Source: Treponema parvum (GTDB lineage: Bacteria; Spirochaetota; Spirochaetia; Treponematales; Treponemataceae). From it: DNA of 64,000 nt. Positions within the stretch are counted from its first letter, which is position 1, and the number at the start of each line of letters is the position of its first letter. The stretch is from contig NZ_CP054257.1 of the NCBI RefSeq assembly GCF_017893945.1, positions 1,302,001 through 1,366,000 on the forward strand. The letters are read 5' to 3'. A program made the translations under genes and the position numbers. This document shows positions 18,760 through 27,387 of this stretch, piece after piece. The notes under the pieces were generated by a model that searched no databases, had not been told where the DNA came from, and saw only the letters and a list, made by a program, of their open reading frames with translations.

Positions 18760-20418
18760 TTAAAAATTATATTTAACGGAGATTTGTGTATGCAGTCCGT
18801 TTCTTGTTTCCGGATCACCGTTGTTTAAGGGATTTTTTTCATGAATGGCTGTAAGCCCAGCCGTGAAATAAATGTCTTTTGACAAATAATAAAGTATTTC
18901 CAGTCCTCCGATTAATAATACACGGATATTTGTCTCCGCGTCCCAGCCTGAATGAGCTACGTCATAATACCATGTATAATCAAGATCTGGATTTCTCCGC
19001 TGGAAAAAGATTTTCCAAAACCCGTTAGGATGATAGAGTTTAAAACCTATGTACTGGCTGTTTCCGCCTGTTCCGATACCTGCTCCAAGCCATTGCCCTC
19101 CGTTAGTGTAGCCCTGTGTGATAATGTGGTGTGCATAAAAAGTAGAAGGATAGGGTATGTAGCTGCCGTAATCTCTGGAACATTCAAGGTTCGTTATTTC
19201 CAAAGATAATTCGCCTGAGTATTTGTCGGAAAAATTTATGCTTTTTCTGCCGCCTAAAGTATATCCTTGCGTGTGGAACGGATACCGGATTATATAGTTC
19301 AAGTTGGGGCTGAAGTCATTTCTTGCCCATTCAAAATAAATTTCAAAGCCGGCAGAAGGCAAAAGATAATCGGCTGTAAACGAGAATCTCTGATCGCTAT
19401 TGTCAGAACCTTCTTTAGAACCGCTCATAAGTGGATTATATATTTTAAAAAGGGAATAACCGGTAATTTCATTCCATCTGCTCAACATCGTCCTGTTTAC
19501 GCCTAGTGTAAGTCCCATCAAATGAGGCGGTGTCCAAGCTAAGGCCACTCCGGAAAGTAAGTTGTGATCATTCGAATCAATATTGTCAAAGTAATCGCTT
19601 TCGGTTAATTTTCCGAACCAGCCTCGAATTTCGACGTCGCCCAAATACCTGTTTCCCCAAGGCCAATGCACTGAAGTTTTTTTAAGTCCGAAATCAACTT
19701 TGGGATAGTTCGGCGCGTTATTTGAATGTACGATTGGATTGAGTTGCGCCGGCCCAAGCCACACGGCCTGTGTGCCCAAGCCGAGCGTTAAGGCCTTCCA
19801 CGTATAGCGGATTTCCGTGTCGCCCCAATCGAACGTAAAAAACGGCGCGTCTCCGAATCGCTGCGGCGCGTCGATAGAGGGGACGCCGTAATATCCATAC
19901 TTTTCTGCTTTTCCTGCAAAGTCTGAAGTTTTGTAGGCTGTATGAGGCTCTATGATATCAAATGCCGCATTTTGCGAAAAACTTAGTTGCGGCTTTAGAG
20001 TTAACTCGGCTCCGTAGGCTTCAAAACGCGCCCCGCCGGTCAACGATGTATTGTATCCTTTGCCTTGCCACAGCGCTCCGTCGTTTTGCCCGTAGGGGGC
20101 TGCGGTGTTAAAACTGTTATACCATTCAGGCCCATAGATTTTCCACGAAAGGTTCTTATTGCCGTCGATAAAACGAGTTGTTCCGAGATTTTTGTCTTTC
20201 CATATATTGCGCGAATCGTTTTGAGCTTCTTCGGAAAGCTCCCATACCGAATCGCTTAAAGTTCTGTAGTTTAGGGTAGGGCGCTCGACGAGCCCCTGCA
20301 GCGAAAGAAAGTCGTAGTATTCTTCTTCATAGGATTTTAGCGCTTCTTGAGAGTTCATGATTGACGCCGATAAAAAAAATAAAACTGCAAAACCGGCGCT
20401 TTTTAAATATTTATGCAT
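18760..20418 (-). CDS. Wzi-family capsule-assembly outer-membrane beta-barrel protein
   Basis: This 552-residue protein has a signal peptide (MHKYLKSAGFAVLFFLSASI) and then a repetitive aromatic, glycine-rich pattern of a large beta-barrel. It contains WKALTLGLGTQAVWLGPAQ, WGNRYLGDVEIRGWFGKL, PHLMGLTLGVNRTMLSRW and a C-terminus ending in phenylalanine (ISVKYNF), as in outer-membrane proteins. This matches the Wzi/capsule assembly family, lectin-like barrels that anchor surface polysaccharide. I choose the ATG at 20418 because GAGG lies 7 bases upstream and the signal peptide begins there; the longer frame from 20442 has neither. It is the first gene of the minus-strand locus. Confidence 0.85.
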   Translation of the reverse strand: MHKYLKSAGFAVLFFLSASIMNSQEALKSYEEEYYDFLSLQGLVERPTLNYRTLSDSVWELSEEAQNDSRNIWKDKNLGTTRFIDGNKNLSWKIYGPEWYNSFNTAAPYGQNDGALWQGKGYNTSLTGGARFEAYGAELTLKPQLSFSQNAAFDIIEPHTAYKTSDFAGKAEKYGYYGVPSIDAPQRFGDAPFFTFDWGDTEIRYTWKALTLGLGTQAVWLGPAQLNPIVHSNNAPNYPKVDFGLKKTSVHWPWGNRYLGDVEIRGWFGKLTESDYFDNIDSNDHNLLSGVALAWTPPHLMGLTLGVNRTMLSRWNEITGYSLFKIYNPLMSGSKEGSDNSDQRFSFTADYLLPSAGFEIYFEWARNDFSPNLNYIIRYPFHTQGYTLGGRKSINFSDKYSGELSLEITNLECSRDYGSYIPYPSTFYAHHIITQGYTNGGQWLGAGIGTGGNSQYIGFKLYHPNGFWKIFFQRRNPDLDYTWYYDVAHSGWDAETNIRVLLIGGLEILYYLSKDIYFTAGLTAIHEKNPLNNGDPETRNGLHTQISVKYNF

Positions 20419-20446
20419 AAATAACCTCGTTAAATTAATCATTTTT

Positions 20447-20474
20447 ATATTACAAGATAATAAAAAAAAATCAA
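20447..20474 (-). promoter_or_regulatory. Candidate promoter for the polysaccharide locus
   Basis: On the minus strand TTGATT is followed by a 16-base spacer and TAATAT, about 30 bases before the Wzi start codon. Each hexamer matches four of six consensus bases. The spacer includes a tract of T that could vary in length. Confidence 0.35.
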
Positions 20475-20549
20475 CATGACGGATTAAAATTTACAAGCAA
20501 ATGCTTATTGTACTAAAATCTCATTTTATGTTATCATAAAGTCGGTAAG

Positions 20550-20660
20550 CTGATGTTTGCGGGAAGCGTGTATACGTATCGCTTTTGAAAAAAATGAATA
20601 CGATACATTATATTTTCGCAAACTCGATTATTTATTGCGTTTTCTAAACTGATGTTTGCG
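20550..20660. repeat. Direct and inverted repeats upstream of the outer-membrane protein gene
   Basis: CTGATGTTTGCG occurs exactly at 20550-20561 and 20649-20660. The core GTTTGCG also occurs inverted (CGCAAAC) at 20617-20623, just downstream of the candidate -10 box. In addition GTATCG (20576-20581) and CGATAC (20601-20606) form an inverted repeat that brackets the candidate -35 box. The layout looks like operator sites for one or two regulators. Confidence 0.5.
20585..20614 (+). promoter_or_regulatory. Candidate promoter of the outer-membrane protein gene
   Basis: TTGAAA (20585-20590) and TATATT (20609-20614) are 18 bases apart. The predicted start gives a leader of about 125 bases. The promoter is embedded in the repeat array at 20550-20660. 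Confidence 0.5.
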
Positions 20661-20746
20661 AAAGCGCGAAAAACTTTTTCAGAGGTTGCACCTTGCTGGA
20701 AGCTTCGCTGCGGGTAGCTGGAAAAGTTTTTATAGGAGGTGAATTT

Positions 20747-21910
20747 ATGAAAATGATAAAAAAGATTTTATGTGCGGCGCTGACAGGCTTTGTTTTTTCT
20801 TCAGGCGTTTTTGCAGACCAAGTTGTTAATCTTAACTGGGTGGCGGGAACATCTCAGACTGCCAATATAACTGTTCCCGACGAGGTTGCGGATATTATAA
20901 ACGCCAATAAGGCTGCTATTGAGCAAGCTCTTGCGGCTACTGGAGCGACGGGTGGACCGGGAGGCACTGTAGCTAATGCCGCAGCTGAGATCAGAGCTGC
21001 CTACACCAGCCTTTCTTCTTACGGTATAAACGTTACGAATCCTATAAATACGGCGACGTCGGGACTTAACGGCTTTTGCGATGCCATAGGAGACTCTCTT
21101 CCCAATTCACAGACGCAGCAGAATGTCTGGGCAGAAGCATGGATAGGCAAGATTCTTCCGTTCCCGCATTTCGGCTTCGGAATAAATACGGGCGCGTCGC
21201 GTCTTGACGTATCAAGCCTCAAGGACACCGCAAACGCCTTAGGAATTGATGTGGGGGGCTTAAGAGATGATTTGGTTTTTCCCACCGTTACGGCGGATTT
21301 TCGCGTAGGCGGCTTTGTGTTCCCGTTCGACGTAGGATTTACATTTTGTTCGATAGATACGTCAAAAATCAGTTCTTTTGATGAAATTTTAAGTCCCTCC
21401 TCGATTGATTTTTTTACGATCGGAGGCGACGTGCGCTATGCTCTTTTAGAGGGCGGCGGGATCACTCCTAAGGTTTCGGTGGGCGGCGGTTTTTACTACA
21501 CAAAAGGGGGCGTTAGCGTAAAAGACGATAGCGCCGACGCGGATCTTGATTTTAAATCCACAACGCTGTTCGTTTCATCGCAGGTGTCCTCAAAGGTTCT
21601 TTTTCTTGTTCCGTTTGCAGGCGCCAGAGTTTTGTTTTCAAAGACAAATGTCGATTGGAGCATAGACGCAGATTGGAGCAAAATATATACAGGACAAAAT
21701 ACTGCTATGTTACAAAACGCCCAAAAATGGGGATTACTTCCTACTAAATTCAGCGGAAGCGGAAACACAGGCTTTATGGAAGGAATTAGACCTCAGCTTT
21801 ACGGAGGCGTAGGTTTGGATATTTTCGTCATCGATCTTACATTAAGCCTCAGCTATGATTTTGTTGCGAAGATTCCGGCCGGAGCGCTCAGCCTTAGATT
21901 CTCGTTATAA
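20747..21910 (+). CDS. Putative outer-membrane beta-barrel protein, Treponema type
   Basis: I start this 387-residue protein at the ATG at 20747, which has a perfect AGGAGG site 7-8 bases upstream and begins a signal peptide (MKMIKKILCAALTG...VFA, likely cut after residue 23). The mature N-terminus is alanine and threonine rich with a glycine stretch (GATGGPGGTVANA). From about residue 130 the sequence alternates in the manner of a beta-barrel (HFGFGINTGAS, VTADFRVGGFVFPF, PKVSVGGGFYYTKGG), with the last strand ending LSLRFSL. I cannot name the family; it resembles treponemal surface proteins of unknown function. GC content is clearly higher than in the polysaccharide locus. Confidence 0.85.
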   Translation: MKMIKKILCAALTGFVFSSGVFADQVVNLNWVAGTSQTANITVPDEVADIINANKAAIEQALAATGATGGPGGTVANAAAEIRAAYTSLSSYGINVTNPINTATSGLNGFCDAIGDSLPNSQTQQNVWAEAWIGKILPFPHFGFGINTGASRLDVSSLKDTANALGIDVGGLRDDLVFPTVTADFRVGGFVFPFDVGFTFCSIDTSKISSFDEILSPSSIDFFTIGGDVRYALLEGGGITPKVSVGGGFYYTKGGVSVKDDSADADLDFKSTTLFVSSQVSSKVLFLVPFAGARVLFSKTNVDWSIDADWSKIYTGQNTAMLQNAQKWGLLPTKFSGSGNTGFMEGIRPQLYGGVGLDIFVIDLTLSLSYDFVAKIPAGALSLRFSL

Positions 21911-21922
21911 AAAAACGACCCG

Positions 21923-21995
21923 TTGTGCCGTTTTGCATCTCAAGAGCCGCGCAACGTATGCAGCGCAGCTTCAAGCAAAACGGCGCAAAATTTTT
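21923..21995 (+). terminator. Terminator after the outer-membrane protein gene
   Basis: TTGTGCCGTTTTGC (21923-21936) pairs with GCAAAACGGCGCAA (21975-21988), 14 pairs with one G-U. A small inner hairpin made of GCGC arms sits in the loop and a T5 run follows. It slightly overlaps the end of the convergent flavodiiron gene. Confidence 0.6.
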
Positions 21996-23232
21996 ATGAA
22001 TTCTTTATCTTCAGCGCAAGATCTTTTCCCTGTTCTTTTAGAATTTTTAAAGTTTCTTCACTCGGAATTCCCTGCCATTCTATCTGTGCGCCTTGCTCCC
22101 AATTCAGCGCGGCGGTAGAAGTTTCATATTCTTTTTTTGCACCGCCTACCCATCCCCAGCTGCCGATACGAAGAACTTTTTTTCCCGTAATGTGCTTTCT
22201 TCCGCAAAGGTCAATAAAATGCGCCATAGGCGGGAACATCTTGTATTCATAGGTCGGCATTGCGATAACAAGTCCCGCCGATTTTAGCGCATCCGCCAAA
22301 ACAAAGGAAAAATTTGTCTGCGGAAGCTGGTGGATTGAAAACGGAACGCCGATCTCTTTTATCCCTTCGATAACGGCGTCAAGTCCTTTTTTTGTGTATC
22401 CGTACATCGAACTCCAGACGATGCAAATCTCTTTTTCAAGAGAGCTCCCTTGGTCTTGTCCCGAACCGGGCGTATTGTAGCCCGCGTAGCGCAAATAGCG
22501 TTCGATTATTTTTTTAGGTTCAGATCTCCATATTATTCCGTGGCTTGGAGCGACAACCTTAATTTTAAGATCATCTAGTTTTTCTACGGCTTTTTTTACA
22601 AAGGGGCTGAAACTTGCGACTATGTTTGAATAATAACGAAGGCATTCTTTTTCGAATTTCAAGTGTTCTTCCGCCGAAAACTCGTCGTCGAAAACTTTTT
22701 CGCCTAGCGATCCGTAGGAACCGAAGCCGTCGCAGCTGAAAAGGATGCCGCTTTCGTCGTCAAAGGTCATCATCGTCTCAGGCCAGTGAACGTTCGGCGT
22801 TTCATAGAAAGTAAGCGTCCTTCCGCCGAGGTCGAGAGTATCGCCGGTCTTTACCGCCCTTAAATTTTCGCTTATGCCGAAAAATTTTTGCAGCATTGCG
22901 ACGCCTTTTTCGGTAGATATGATTTGGACTTTCGGGTTGCGTCTTATAAGTTCGTGTAAATAGTCCGTATGATCGGGTTCAAGGTGATTCAACACCACAT
23001 AGTCGATGTCTTCAAGTTTTACGCCTATGGAAATAAGCTGCTCTTCGTATTGGGCAAGAGAATCGCTCCATTCTTTAAAAAGATCGATGAGGCACGTTTT
23101 TTCGCCCTGTACTATGTAGGAATTCAGCGTAACTCCATAAGGCAGAGGCCAAAAACCTTCAAAAAGGGCGTTTTTATCGTCGATATCCGCATGAATACTG
23201 TATATTCCGGATGAAATTTTTATCGCTTTCAT
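21994..23232 (-). CDS. Flavodiiron protein (FprA / A-type flavoprotein)
   Basis: This 412-residue protein joins an N-terminal metallo-beta-lactamase-like diiron domain (1 to about 250) to a C-terminal flavodoxin-like domain (about 260-412). The diiron ligands are visible in HLEPDHTDY near residue 80, the VHWPETMMTFD region, SCDGFGSYG and APSHGIIWR. The FMN domain begins ICIVWSSMYGYTKKGLD. Enzymes of this family reduce oxygen to water or nitric oxide to nitrous oxide in the cytoplasm of anaerobes, drawing electrons from rubredoxin or a flavin partner. No rubredoxin is adjacent. GGAGG lies about 10 bases before the ATG and a candidate promoter is at 23321-23349. Confidence 0.95.
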   Translation of the reverse strand: MKAIKISSGIYSIHADIDDKNALFEGFWPLPYGVTLNSYIVQGEKTCLIDLFKEWSDSLAQYEEQLISIGVKLEDIDYVVLNHLEPDHTDYLHELIRRNPKVQIISTEKGVAMLQKFFGISENLRAVKTGDTLDLGGRTLTFYETPNVHWPETMMTFDDESGILFSCDGFGSYGSLGEKVFDDEFSAEEHLKFEKECLRYYSNIVASFSPFVKKAVEKLDDLKIKVVAPSHGIIWRSEPKKIIERYLRYAGYNTPGSGQDQGSSLEKEICIVWSSMYGYTKKGLDAVIEGIKEIGVPFSIHQLPQTNFSFVLADALKSAGLVIAMPTYEYKMFPPMAHFIDLCGRKHITGKKVLRIGSWGWVGGAKKEYETSTAALNWEQGAQIEWQGIPSEETLKILKEQGKDLALKIKNS

Positions 23233-23320
23233 AAAATAATGACCTCCAAAATCGTTATTTTGTGAGTTAAACAGCTTTAGGGCAGTCGCGCACGGAGGCG
23301 CGGCTCACAAGTAATTAGTT

Positions 23321-23349
23321 ATTATAGCAAATTTTTATCGATGATTCCA
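23321..23349 (-). promoter_or_regulatory. Candidate promoter of the flavodiiron protein gene
   Basis: On the minus strand TGGAAT lies 17 bases before TATAAT, which is preceded by TGC, giving an extended -10 element (TGCTATAAT). The leader would be about 80 bases. Confidence 0.55.
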
Positions 23350-23550
23350 GATAGACGTGTGCGCCTGTGTGCGCCGTGTGCGCCGTGCAGCGGCTGCCTT
23401 ATCATGTCTGTCTTGTCATCGCCACCCGCCGGACAGTCACCCGTTACGTTGTTTATCCTCCGCGTTTGGAGCCATAGTCGCATGCGGCCGTATGCGCTTC
23501 AAGCGCGCACGCGCTTTCGACCGACACAAAATGCGAGATTCCCGATTTTT

Positions 23551-23580
23551 TTGCAAATTAAGACCGATATGTGCTATACT
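23551..23580 (+). promoter_or_regulatory. Promoter of the cytidylate kinase gene
   Basis: TTGCAA (23551-23556), an 18-base spacer and TATACT (23575-23580) with an extended TG (TGCTATACT). The predicted transcript starts about 20 bases before the ATG and includes the AGGGGA ribosome site. Confidence 0.65.
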
Positions 23581-23606
23581 CCATGCCGTAAAACAGGGGA
23601 GTGCGC

Positions 23607-24173
23607 ATGACATCTTATAAAGTAGCCGCAGGCAGAGAACTTAGAATCGCAATTTCAGGCAAGTCAGGATGCGGAAATACGACCGTAAGCAGACTTTTAG
23701 CGGAAAGGCTCGGAATAAAACTGATCAATTTTACATTCCGGCAGCTTGCATCTGAAAAAGGCATAAGTTTGGCTCAGGTTATGGAAAATGCAAAGACGGA
23801 CGATTCATACGACATTGAAATTGACACCAGACAGTTGGCGCTTGCACGAAAGGAATCCTGTGTTTTAGCTTCCCGCCTTGCGATTTGGATGCTTGAAGAA
23901 GCCGACTTAAAAATATATCTAATCGCATCACCCGACGAGCGGTCAAAGCGCATATTAAAGCGCGAAGGAGGGGAGTTTGAAGACGTAAAGTCTTTTACGC
24001 TTATGCGCGACACGCAGGATTCCTCCAGATATTTACGGCTTTATAAGATCGACAACGATGATTACGAATTTGCGGATCTTAAGATAGACACTTTAAAGTA
24101 TGTGCCCGAGCAAATAGTCGACATAATATTGGCGGAACTTTTGAAGCGCGGGCTTATTGAAAAGGCAGGTTGA
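23607..24173 (+). CDS. Cytidylate kinase, type 2 (archaeal-like) AAA-type
   Basis: This protein of about 188 residues phosphorylates CMP/dCMP with ATP. It has a P-loop in IAISGKSGCGNTTVSRLLAE, then IDTRQLALARKESCVLASRL and a lid arginine region DERSKRILKREGG. The short length and the VLASRLAIWML motif match the archaeal-type Cmk rather than the longer bacterial enzyme. I start at the ATG at 23607, six bases after AGGGGA; a GTG at 23601 is also in frame but sits too close to the ribosome site. It stands alone between two minus-strand units. Confidence 0.85.
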   Translation: MTSYKVAAGRELRIAISGKSGCGNTTVSRLLAERLGIKLINFTFRQLASEKGISLAQVMENAKTDDSYDIEIDTRQLALARKESCVLASRLAIWMLEEADLKIYLIASPDERSKRILKREGGEFEDVKSFTLMRDTQDSSRYLRLYKIDNDDYEFADLKIDTLKYVPEQIVDIILAELLKRGLIEKAG

Positions 24174-24203
24174 TCAAATTTCGAGTTTTTATCAAAATCG
24201 ATA

Positions 24204-24737
24204 CTAATACTTTTTGTCTGCGTAGCCGACCCATCCTTCGTTTTCCACAAGAGCCCGTTCAAAATTGTCCAGTTTGAATGCGTAGCTTTTTGAAAGGCTT
24301 CCAGCGATAAGTTTTACCTTTGCGTCTCCGCCGTCATTTAATACTATCTTGCATTCGGTTTCTTTTGCGGCGAATGTTTTAAACATGTCGTCAATGGATT
24401 TTTTATCAAGTTCTACGGCGAGCATTCCGCAGTTATACATATTCTGCCTGAAAATACGCGCAAAGTTGACCGCCACTACGGCATAGATACCGTTTACTTC
24501 CAGAGCCCACGGCGCGTGTTCTCTGGAAGAACCGCAGCCGAAATTTTCGCGCGTGATAATAACTTTTTTGCCCGCGATGTCCGTCTTGGGATTAAAATTT
24601 TCAAGTTTAAGATCTTCCAACAGATAGGGTTTTAGAGCCTCTTTAGTATTTTCGGTAAGATATTTTGCCGGAATAATTTCATCAGTGTTGATGTCGGCAC
24701 GGTCTAAAAAAAGCACTTTCCCGCCAAATTGTTTCAT
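24204..24737 (-). CDS. leuD: 3-isopropylmalate dehydratase small subunit
   Basis: This 177-residue swivel domain of the aconitase superfamily contains FLDRADINTDEIIPAKYLT near the N-terminus and GKKVIITRENFGCGSSREHAPW, the substrate-recognition loop. With LeuC it would isomerise 2-isopropylmalate to 3-isopropylmalate; homoaconitate or citramalate/citraconate isomerisation by the same fold is possible. AGGAG lies 7 bases before the ATG. It follows leuC by 22 bases. Confidence 0.92.
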   Translation of the reverse strand: MKQFGGKVLFLDRADINTDEIIPAKYLTENTKEALKPYLLEDLKLENFNPKTDIAGKKVIITRENFGCGSSREHAPWALEVNGIYAVVAVNFARIFRQNMYNCGMLAVELDKKSIDDMFKTFAAKETECKIVLNDGGDAKVKLIAGSLSKSYAFKLDNFERALVENEGWVGYADKKY

Positions 24738-24759
24738 AGGATCACTCCTGTAAGATGTA

Positions 24760-26043
24760 TTATTTATACAAAGAAGAATTGGTAATCACGCCTGAAATCG
24801 CCGTAGCGGCAGCCGTCGCGGGACTCATCAAGTGCACCATTCCTCCCTTTCCCATTCTACCGTTAAAATTACGGTTCGTGGTAGAGGCGCACACTTCTCC
24901 TTCCGCAAGAACTCCGTTACTCATTCCCAAGCAGGCTCCGCACGTAGGATTGGTTACGCAAAATCCGGCGTCAAGAAAGACCGATATGATTCCTTCGTCA
25001 AGAGCGGTTTTATATACTTTGGGAGTCGCAGGACTTACTATTCCGCGGACTCCTGCTGCAAGTTTTTCTCCCTTAAGTATTTTTGCGGCGATGCGCAGGT
25101 CTGAAATGCGGCCGTTGGTGCAGCTTCCTATGTATATTTGGTCTACCTTTGTACCCGACATTTCTTTTACGGTTTTTATTTGATCCGGTTTATAGCCGAC
25201 GGTCACTACAGGCTCAAGGTTCGAAAGATCAAAGTCGTAAGTTTTTTCATATTTTGCGTCTTCATCGGAAGTCCATTTTGAAAAGTTTTTAAATGCGCTG
25301 TCTTTTGAATCGTATTCGTCTTTTATGAATTCCCAAAGATAATCTACCGTTTTCATGTCGGGTGCGCATATTCCTGACGTTCCGCCGGCTTCTACGGCCA
25401 TGTTGCAGAGCGTCATTCTCTCTTCCATTTCAAAATTGTCTACGATGGGCCCTGAAAATTCCATTACGCAGTTCGTGGCTCCGTTTACGCCGATCTGTCC
25501 TATTATGTATAATATGACGTCTTTTGCATAAACTCCGGCGCGAAGTTTTCCTTTTAGATTGAATTTTATGGATTTGGGCTCCCGGAATGTGCAGACGCCT
25601 TTCAGTATTCCTACTTCAAGATCAGTAGTTCCTACTCCTGCGGCAAAACTTCCGAAAGCTCCGTGCGTGCATGTGTGGCTGTCGCCCATTATGACTGTAA
25701 AACCGGGGCGTACATAGCCTTTTTCAGGAAAAAGGGCATGGCAAACTCCGTTACAGCCTATGTCAAAAAAATCCTTTATGTTATTGCGTCTCGCCCAGTC
25801 TCGAAGAATTTTTTCCTGCATGGCGGTATTGCTGTCTTTTGCAGGACTTACATGGTCTATGACAGCCTTTATCTTTTCAGGATCGAAGACTCTGTCTTTT
25901 TTGCGCGATACCAGATCGTTTATTGCGATCGGCGTAGTTATTTCATGGCAAAAAACCCGGTCAAGTTTTAACACATAGGTTCCTTCAAAGGGCTTGTCGA
26001 CGAGGTGATCTTCAAAGATCTTTTGCGCGATGGTTTTTCCCAT
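24760..26043 (-). CDS. leuC: 3-isopropylmalate dehydratase large subunit
   Basis: This 427-residue aconitase-fold protein binds a [4Fe-4S] cluster. It shows VIMGDSHTCTHGAFGSFAAGVG, QIYIGSCTNGRISDLR and VTNPTCGACLGMSNGVLAEGE; the three cluster cysteines sit in SCT and the CGAC segment. The length agrees with the short LeuC2/HACN type. I start at the ATG at 26043 (MGKTIAQKIF), with GGGAG 5 bases upstream, not at 26055. No leuA or leuB is in the window, so the pathway role is open: leucine synthesis, or a citramalate-type path. A 14-base palindrome at 26123-26136 may be its control site. Confidence 0.93.
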   Translation of the reverse strand: MGKTIAQKIFEDHLVDKPFEGTYVLKLDRVFCHEITTPIAINDLVSRKKDRVFDPEKIKAVIDHVSPAKDSNTAMQEKILRDWARRNNIKDFFDIGCNGVCHALFPEKGYVRPGFTVIMGDSHTCTHGAFGSFAAGVGTTDLEVGILKGVCTFREPKSIKFNLKGKLRAGVYAKDVILYIIGQIGVNGATNCVMEFSGPIVDNFEMEERMTLCNMAVEAGGTSGICAPDMKTVDYLWEFIKDEYDSKDSAFKNFSKWTSDEDAKYEKTYDFDLSNLEPVVTVGYKPDQIKTVKEMSGTKVDQIYIGSCTNGRISDLRIAAKILKGEKLAAGVRGIVSPATPKVYKTALDEGIISVFLDAGFCVTNPTCGACLGMSNGVLAEGEVCASTTNRNFNGRMGKGGMVHLMSPATAAATAISGVITNSSLYK

Positions 26044-26122
26044 ATATTCTCCCATAAAAGCGCCGGCCGTTTAACCGTAGCTTTTTGTTATATTCTCGTA
26101 AAAGACTGCGTTAAAAAAAACT

Positions 26123-26136
26123 TTAATTATAATTAA
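26123..26136. promoter_or_regulatory. Perfect palindrome upstream of leuCD
   Basis: TTAATTATAATTAA is a perfect 14-base palindrome about 80 bases upstream of the leuC start, inside a very AT-rich patch (26115-26160). It could be an operator. A TATAAC box nearer to the gene (about 26085-26090, minus) may be the -10. The rest of 26044-26337 shows no gene. Confidence 0.35.
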
Positions 26137-26337
26137 GAATATTAATTATTCATTAAGTCTGTGTCAATATAATTCCTTGTATTCCGTCCGTATTCGCGGT
26201 TGCCGCCTGTAATCGGCCGCTTGGGCGGATTTTTGGGACTTGTCCGCCTGTACTGTACTGCAATCGAACAGACTTGAGCCCGATTTTTGCGGCGTTCTGT
26301 TCTGCCTCGAATTGCCGCGCCTCAAACTTATCGCGTC

Positions 26338-27372
26338 TCATTGCCGTGCGCGCGTTACGCCCAATTGTCCGCAAGCTCCTCCTATTTTTCTTCCGCGTTT
26401 GGTGCGAAGCGTCACGTTAAGACCTGCTGCCTGTAAAAGGCGGGCGAAGCGTTGGCACTCATTGCCGGAGGGCTCCGTAAACGGAAGACCTTCTACCGGA
26501 TTCCACGGAATAAGGTTTATGTTTACGTTCATGCCCGAAGCGAATTCGATCATGTTTTTTGCGCTGCCGTCTCCCGTGTTTGCATTGCCCATAAGAGCCG
26601 CTTCGAGCGTCACTCTTTTTCCTGTTTTTAGCGAATAATAATCTATGGCTTTTTTAAGCTCGTTAAGGCCGTAGGTTTTGCTTATCGGCATAAGATCTTC
26701 CCTTAGCTTAGGATCCGCCGTCGTAATCGAAACGGCTAGGCGAAGGTGCGGCCCGTTATCCGCAAGGTCGTAGATTCCCGGCACAAGCCCCGACGTTGAA
26801 ATTGTTATTCTTTTTGCAGAAAGGGCTCTTCCTTCTTTGTGGGTTAAGATCGCTACGGCTTTTCTTACGGCTTCAAGGTTTTGCATAGGCTCCCCCATGC
26901 CCATAAATACGATATTCGACAGTTTTCCCGCTTCTTTTTCTAAAAAAAGAAACTGTTCGACTATCTCTCCGGCCGAAAGATTTCTTGCAAGTCCCAAGCG
27001 GCCTGTCTGACAAAATCCGCATTTCATAGCGCATCCTACCTGGCAGGAAACACAGGCTGTTTTTCTGTTTTCGCTGTCGGTAAGCAGCACTGTCTCTACG
27101 GCAAGGCCGTCGTGCAATTCAAGCTGCAATTTTATCGTGCCGTCAGGATCTTTTAAAACCTTTGATACGAAAGACGATCTTAGCAGAGCTTTGTTTTTAA
27201 GAATGACGCGCAGATCCTTACTCAGGTCTGTCATCCGGTCAAAGGAAGTTACGCCTATGCCGATCCATTTGAATATCTGTTTTCCGCGGAAAGCGGGAGA
27301 TAATTCCAATTTTTTACAGATTTCTTCCGGCAAAAGTTCGGTCAAAAAAATTTTAGAAACACCGGGGAGCAT
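26338..27372 (-). CDS. rlmN: 23S rRNA (adenine2503-C2)-methyltransferase, radical SAM
   Basis: This 344-residue enzyme methylates A2503 of 23S rRNA, and A37 of some tRNAs in known cases. The radical SAM cluster motif C-x3-C-x2-C is seen in CAMKCGFCQTG. It is followed by NIVFMGMGEPMQN, ISTSGLVPGI and LRLAVSI. The C-terminal catalytic cysteine lies in IGGACGQLG. The length is typical. The gene begins 15 bases after the TPR gene and probably shares its transcript. Confidence 0.96.
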   Translation of the reverse strand: MLPGVSKIFLTELLPEEICKKLELSPAFRGKQIFKWIGIGVTSFDRMTDLSKDLRVILKNKALLRSSFVSKVLKDPDGTIKLQLELHDGLAVETVLLTDSENRKTACVSCQVGCAMKCGFCQTGRLGLARNLSAGEIVEQFLFLEKEAGKLSNIVFMGMGEPMQNLEAVRKAVAILTHKEGRALSAKRITISTSGLVPGIYDLADNGPHLRLAVSITTADPKLREDLMPISKTYGLNELKKAIDYYSLKTGKRVTLEAALMGNANTGDGSAKNMIEFASGMNVNINLIPWNPVEGLPFTEPSGNECQRFARLLQAAGLNVTLRTKRGRKIGGACGQLGVTRARQ

Positions 27373-27387
27373 ATGATCGTTCGTTCC

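Larger units (their letters stand above)
20419..20746. other. Divergent regulatory region between the polysaccharide locus and the outer-membrane protein gene
   Basis: No gene is seen in these 328 bases. They hold a candidate promoter for each direction (20447-20474 minus, 20585-20614 plus) and a set of short repeats at 20550-20660. A potential long-loop hairpin pairs 20670-20680 (AAAAACTTTTTC region) with 20720-20731 (GGAAAAGTTTTT) in the leader of the rightward gene. The consensus AGGAGG ribosome site of that gene follows. Confidence 0.6.
23233..23606. other. Divergent intergenic region between the flavodiiron protein and cytidylate kinase genes
   Basis: No gene is supported in these 374 bases. 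The part 23350-23530 is GC-rich and contains TGTGCGCC-like tandem units around 23358-23390, with short open frames that look like chance. Each flank carries a promoter. Confidence 0.6.

Noticed and set aside
23601..23606. GTG start for the cytidylate kinase
   Set aside because: It directly adjoins the AGGGGA site with no spacing, whereas the ATG six bases later is well placed.
23341..23620. Overlapping arginine- and cysteine-rich frames
   Set aside because: They lie in a GC-rich non-coding region, contain no ribosome site and overlap the promoter of the cytidylate kinase gene.
26153..26374. 73-codon minus-strand frame after rlmN
   Set aside because: It overlaps the end of rlmN in another frame and has no family features.
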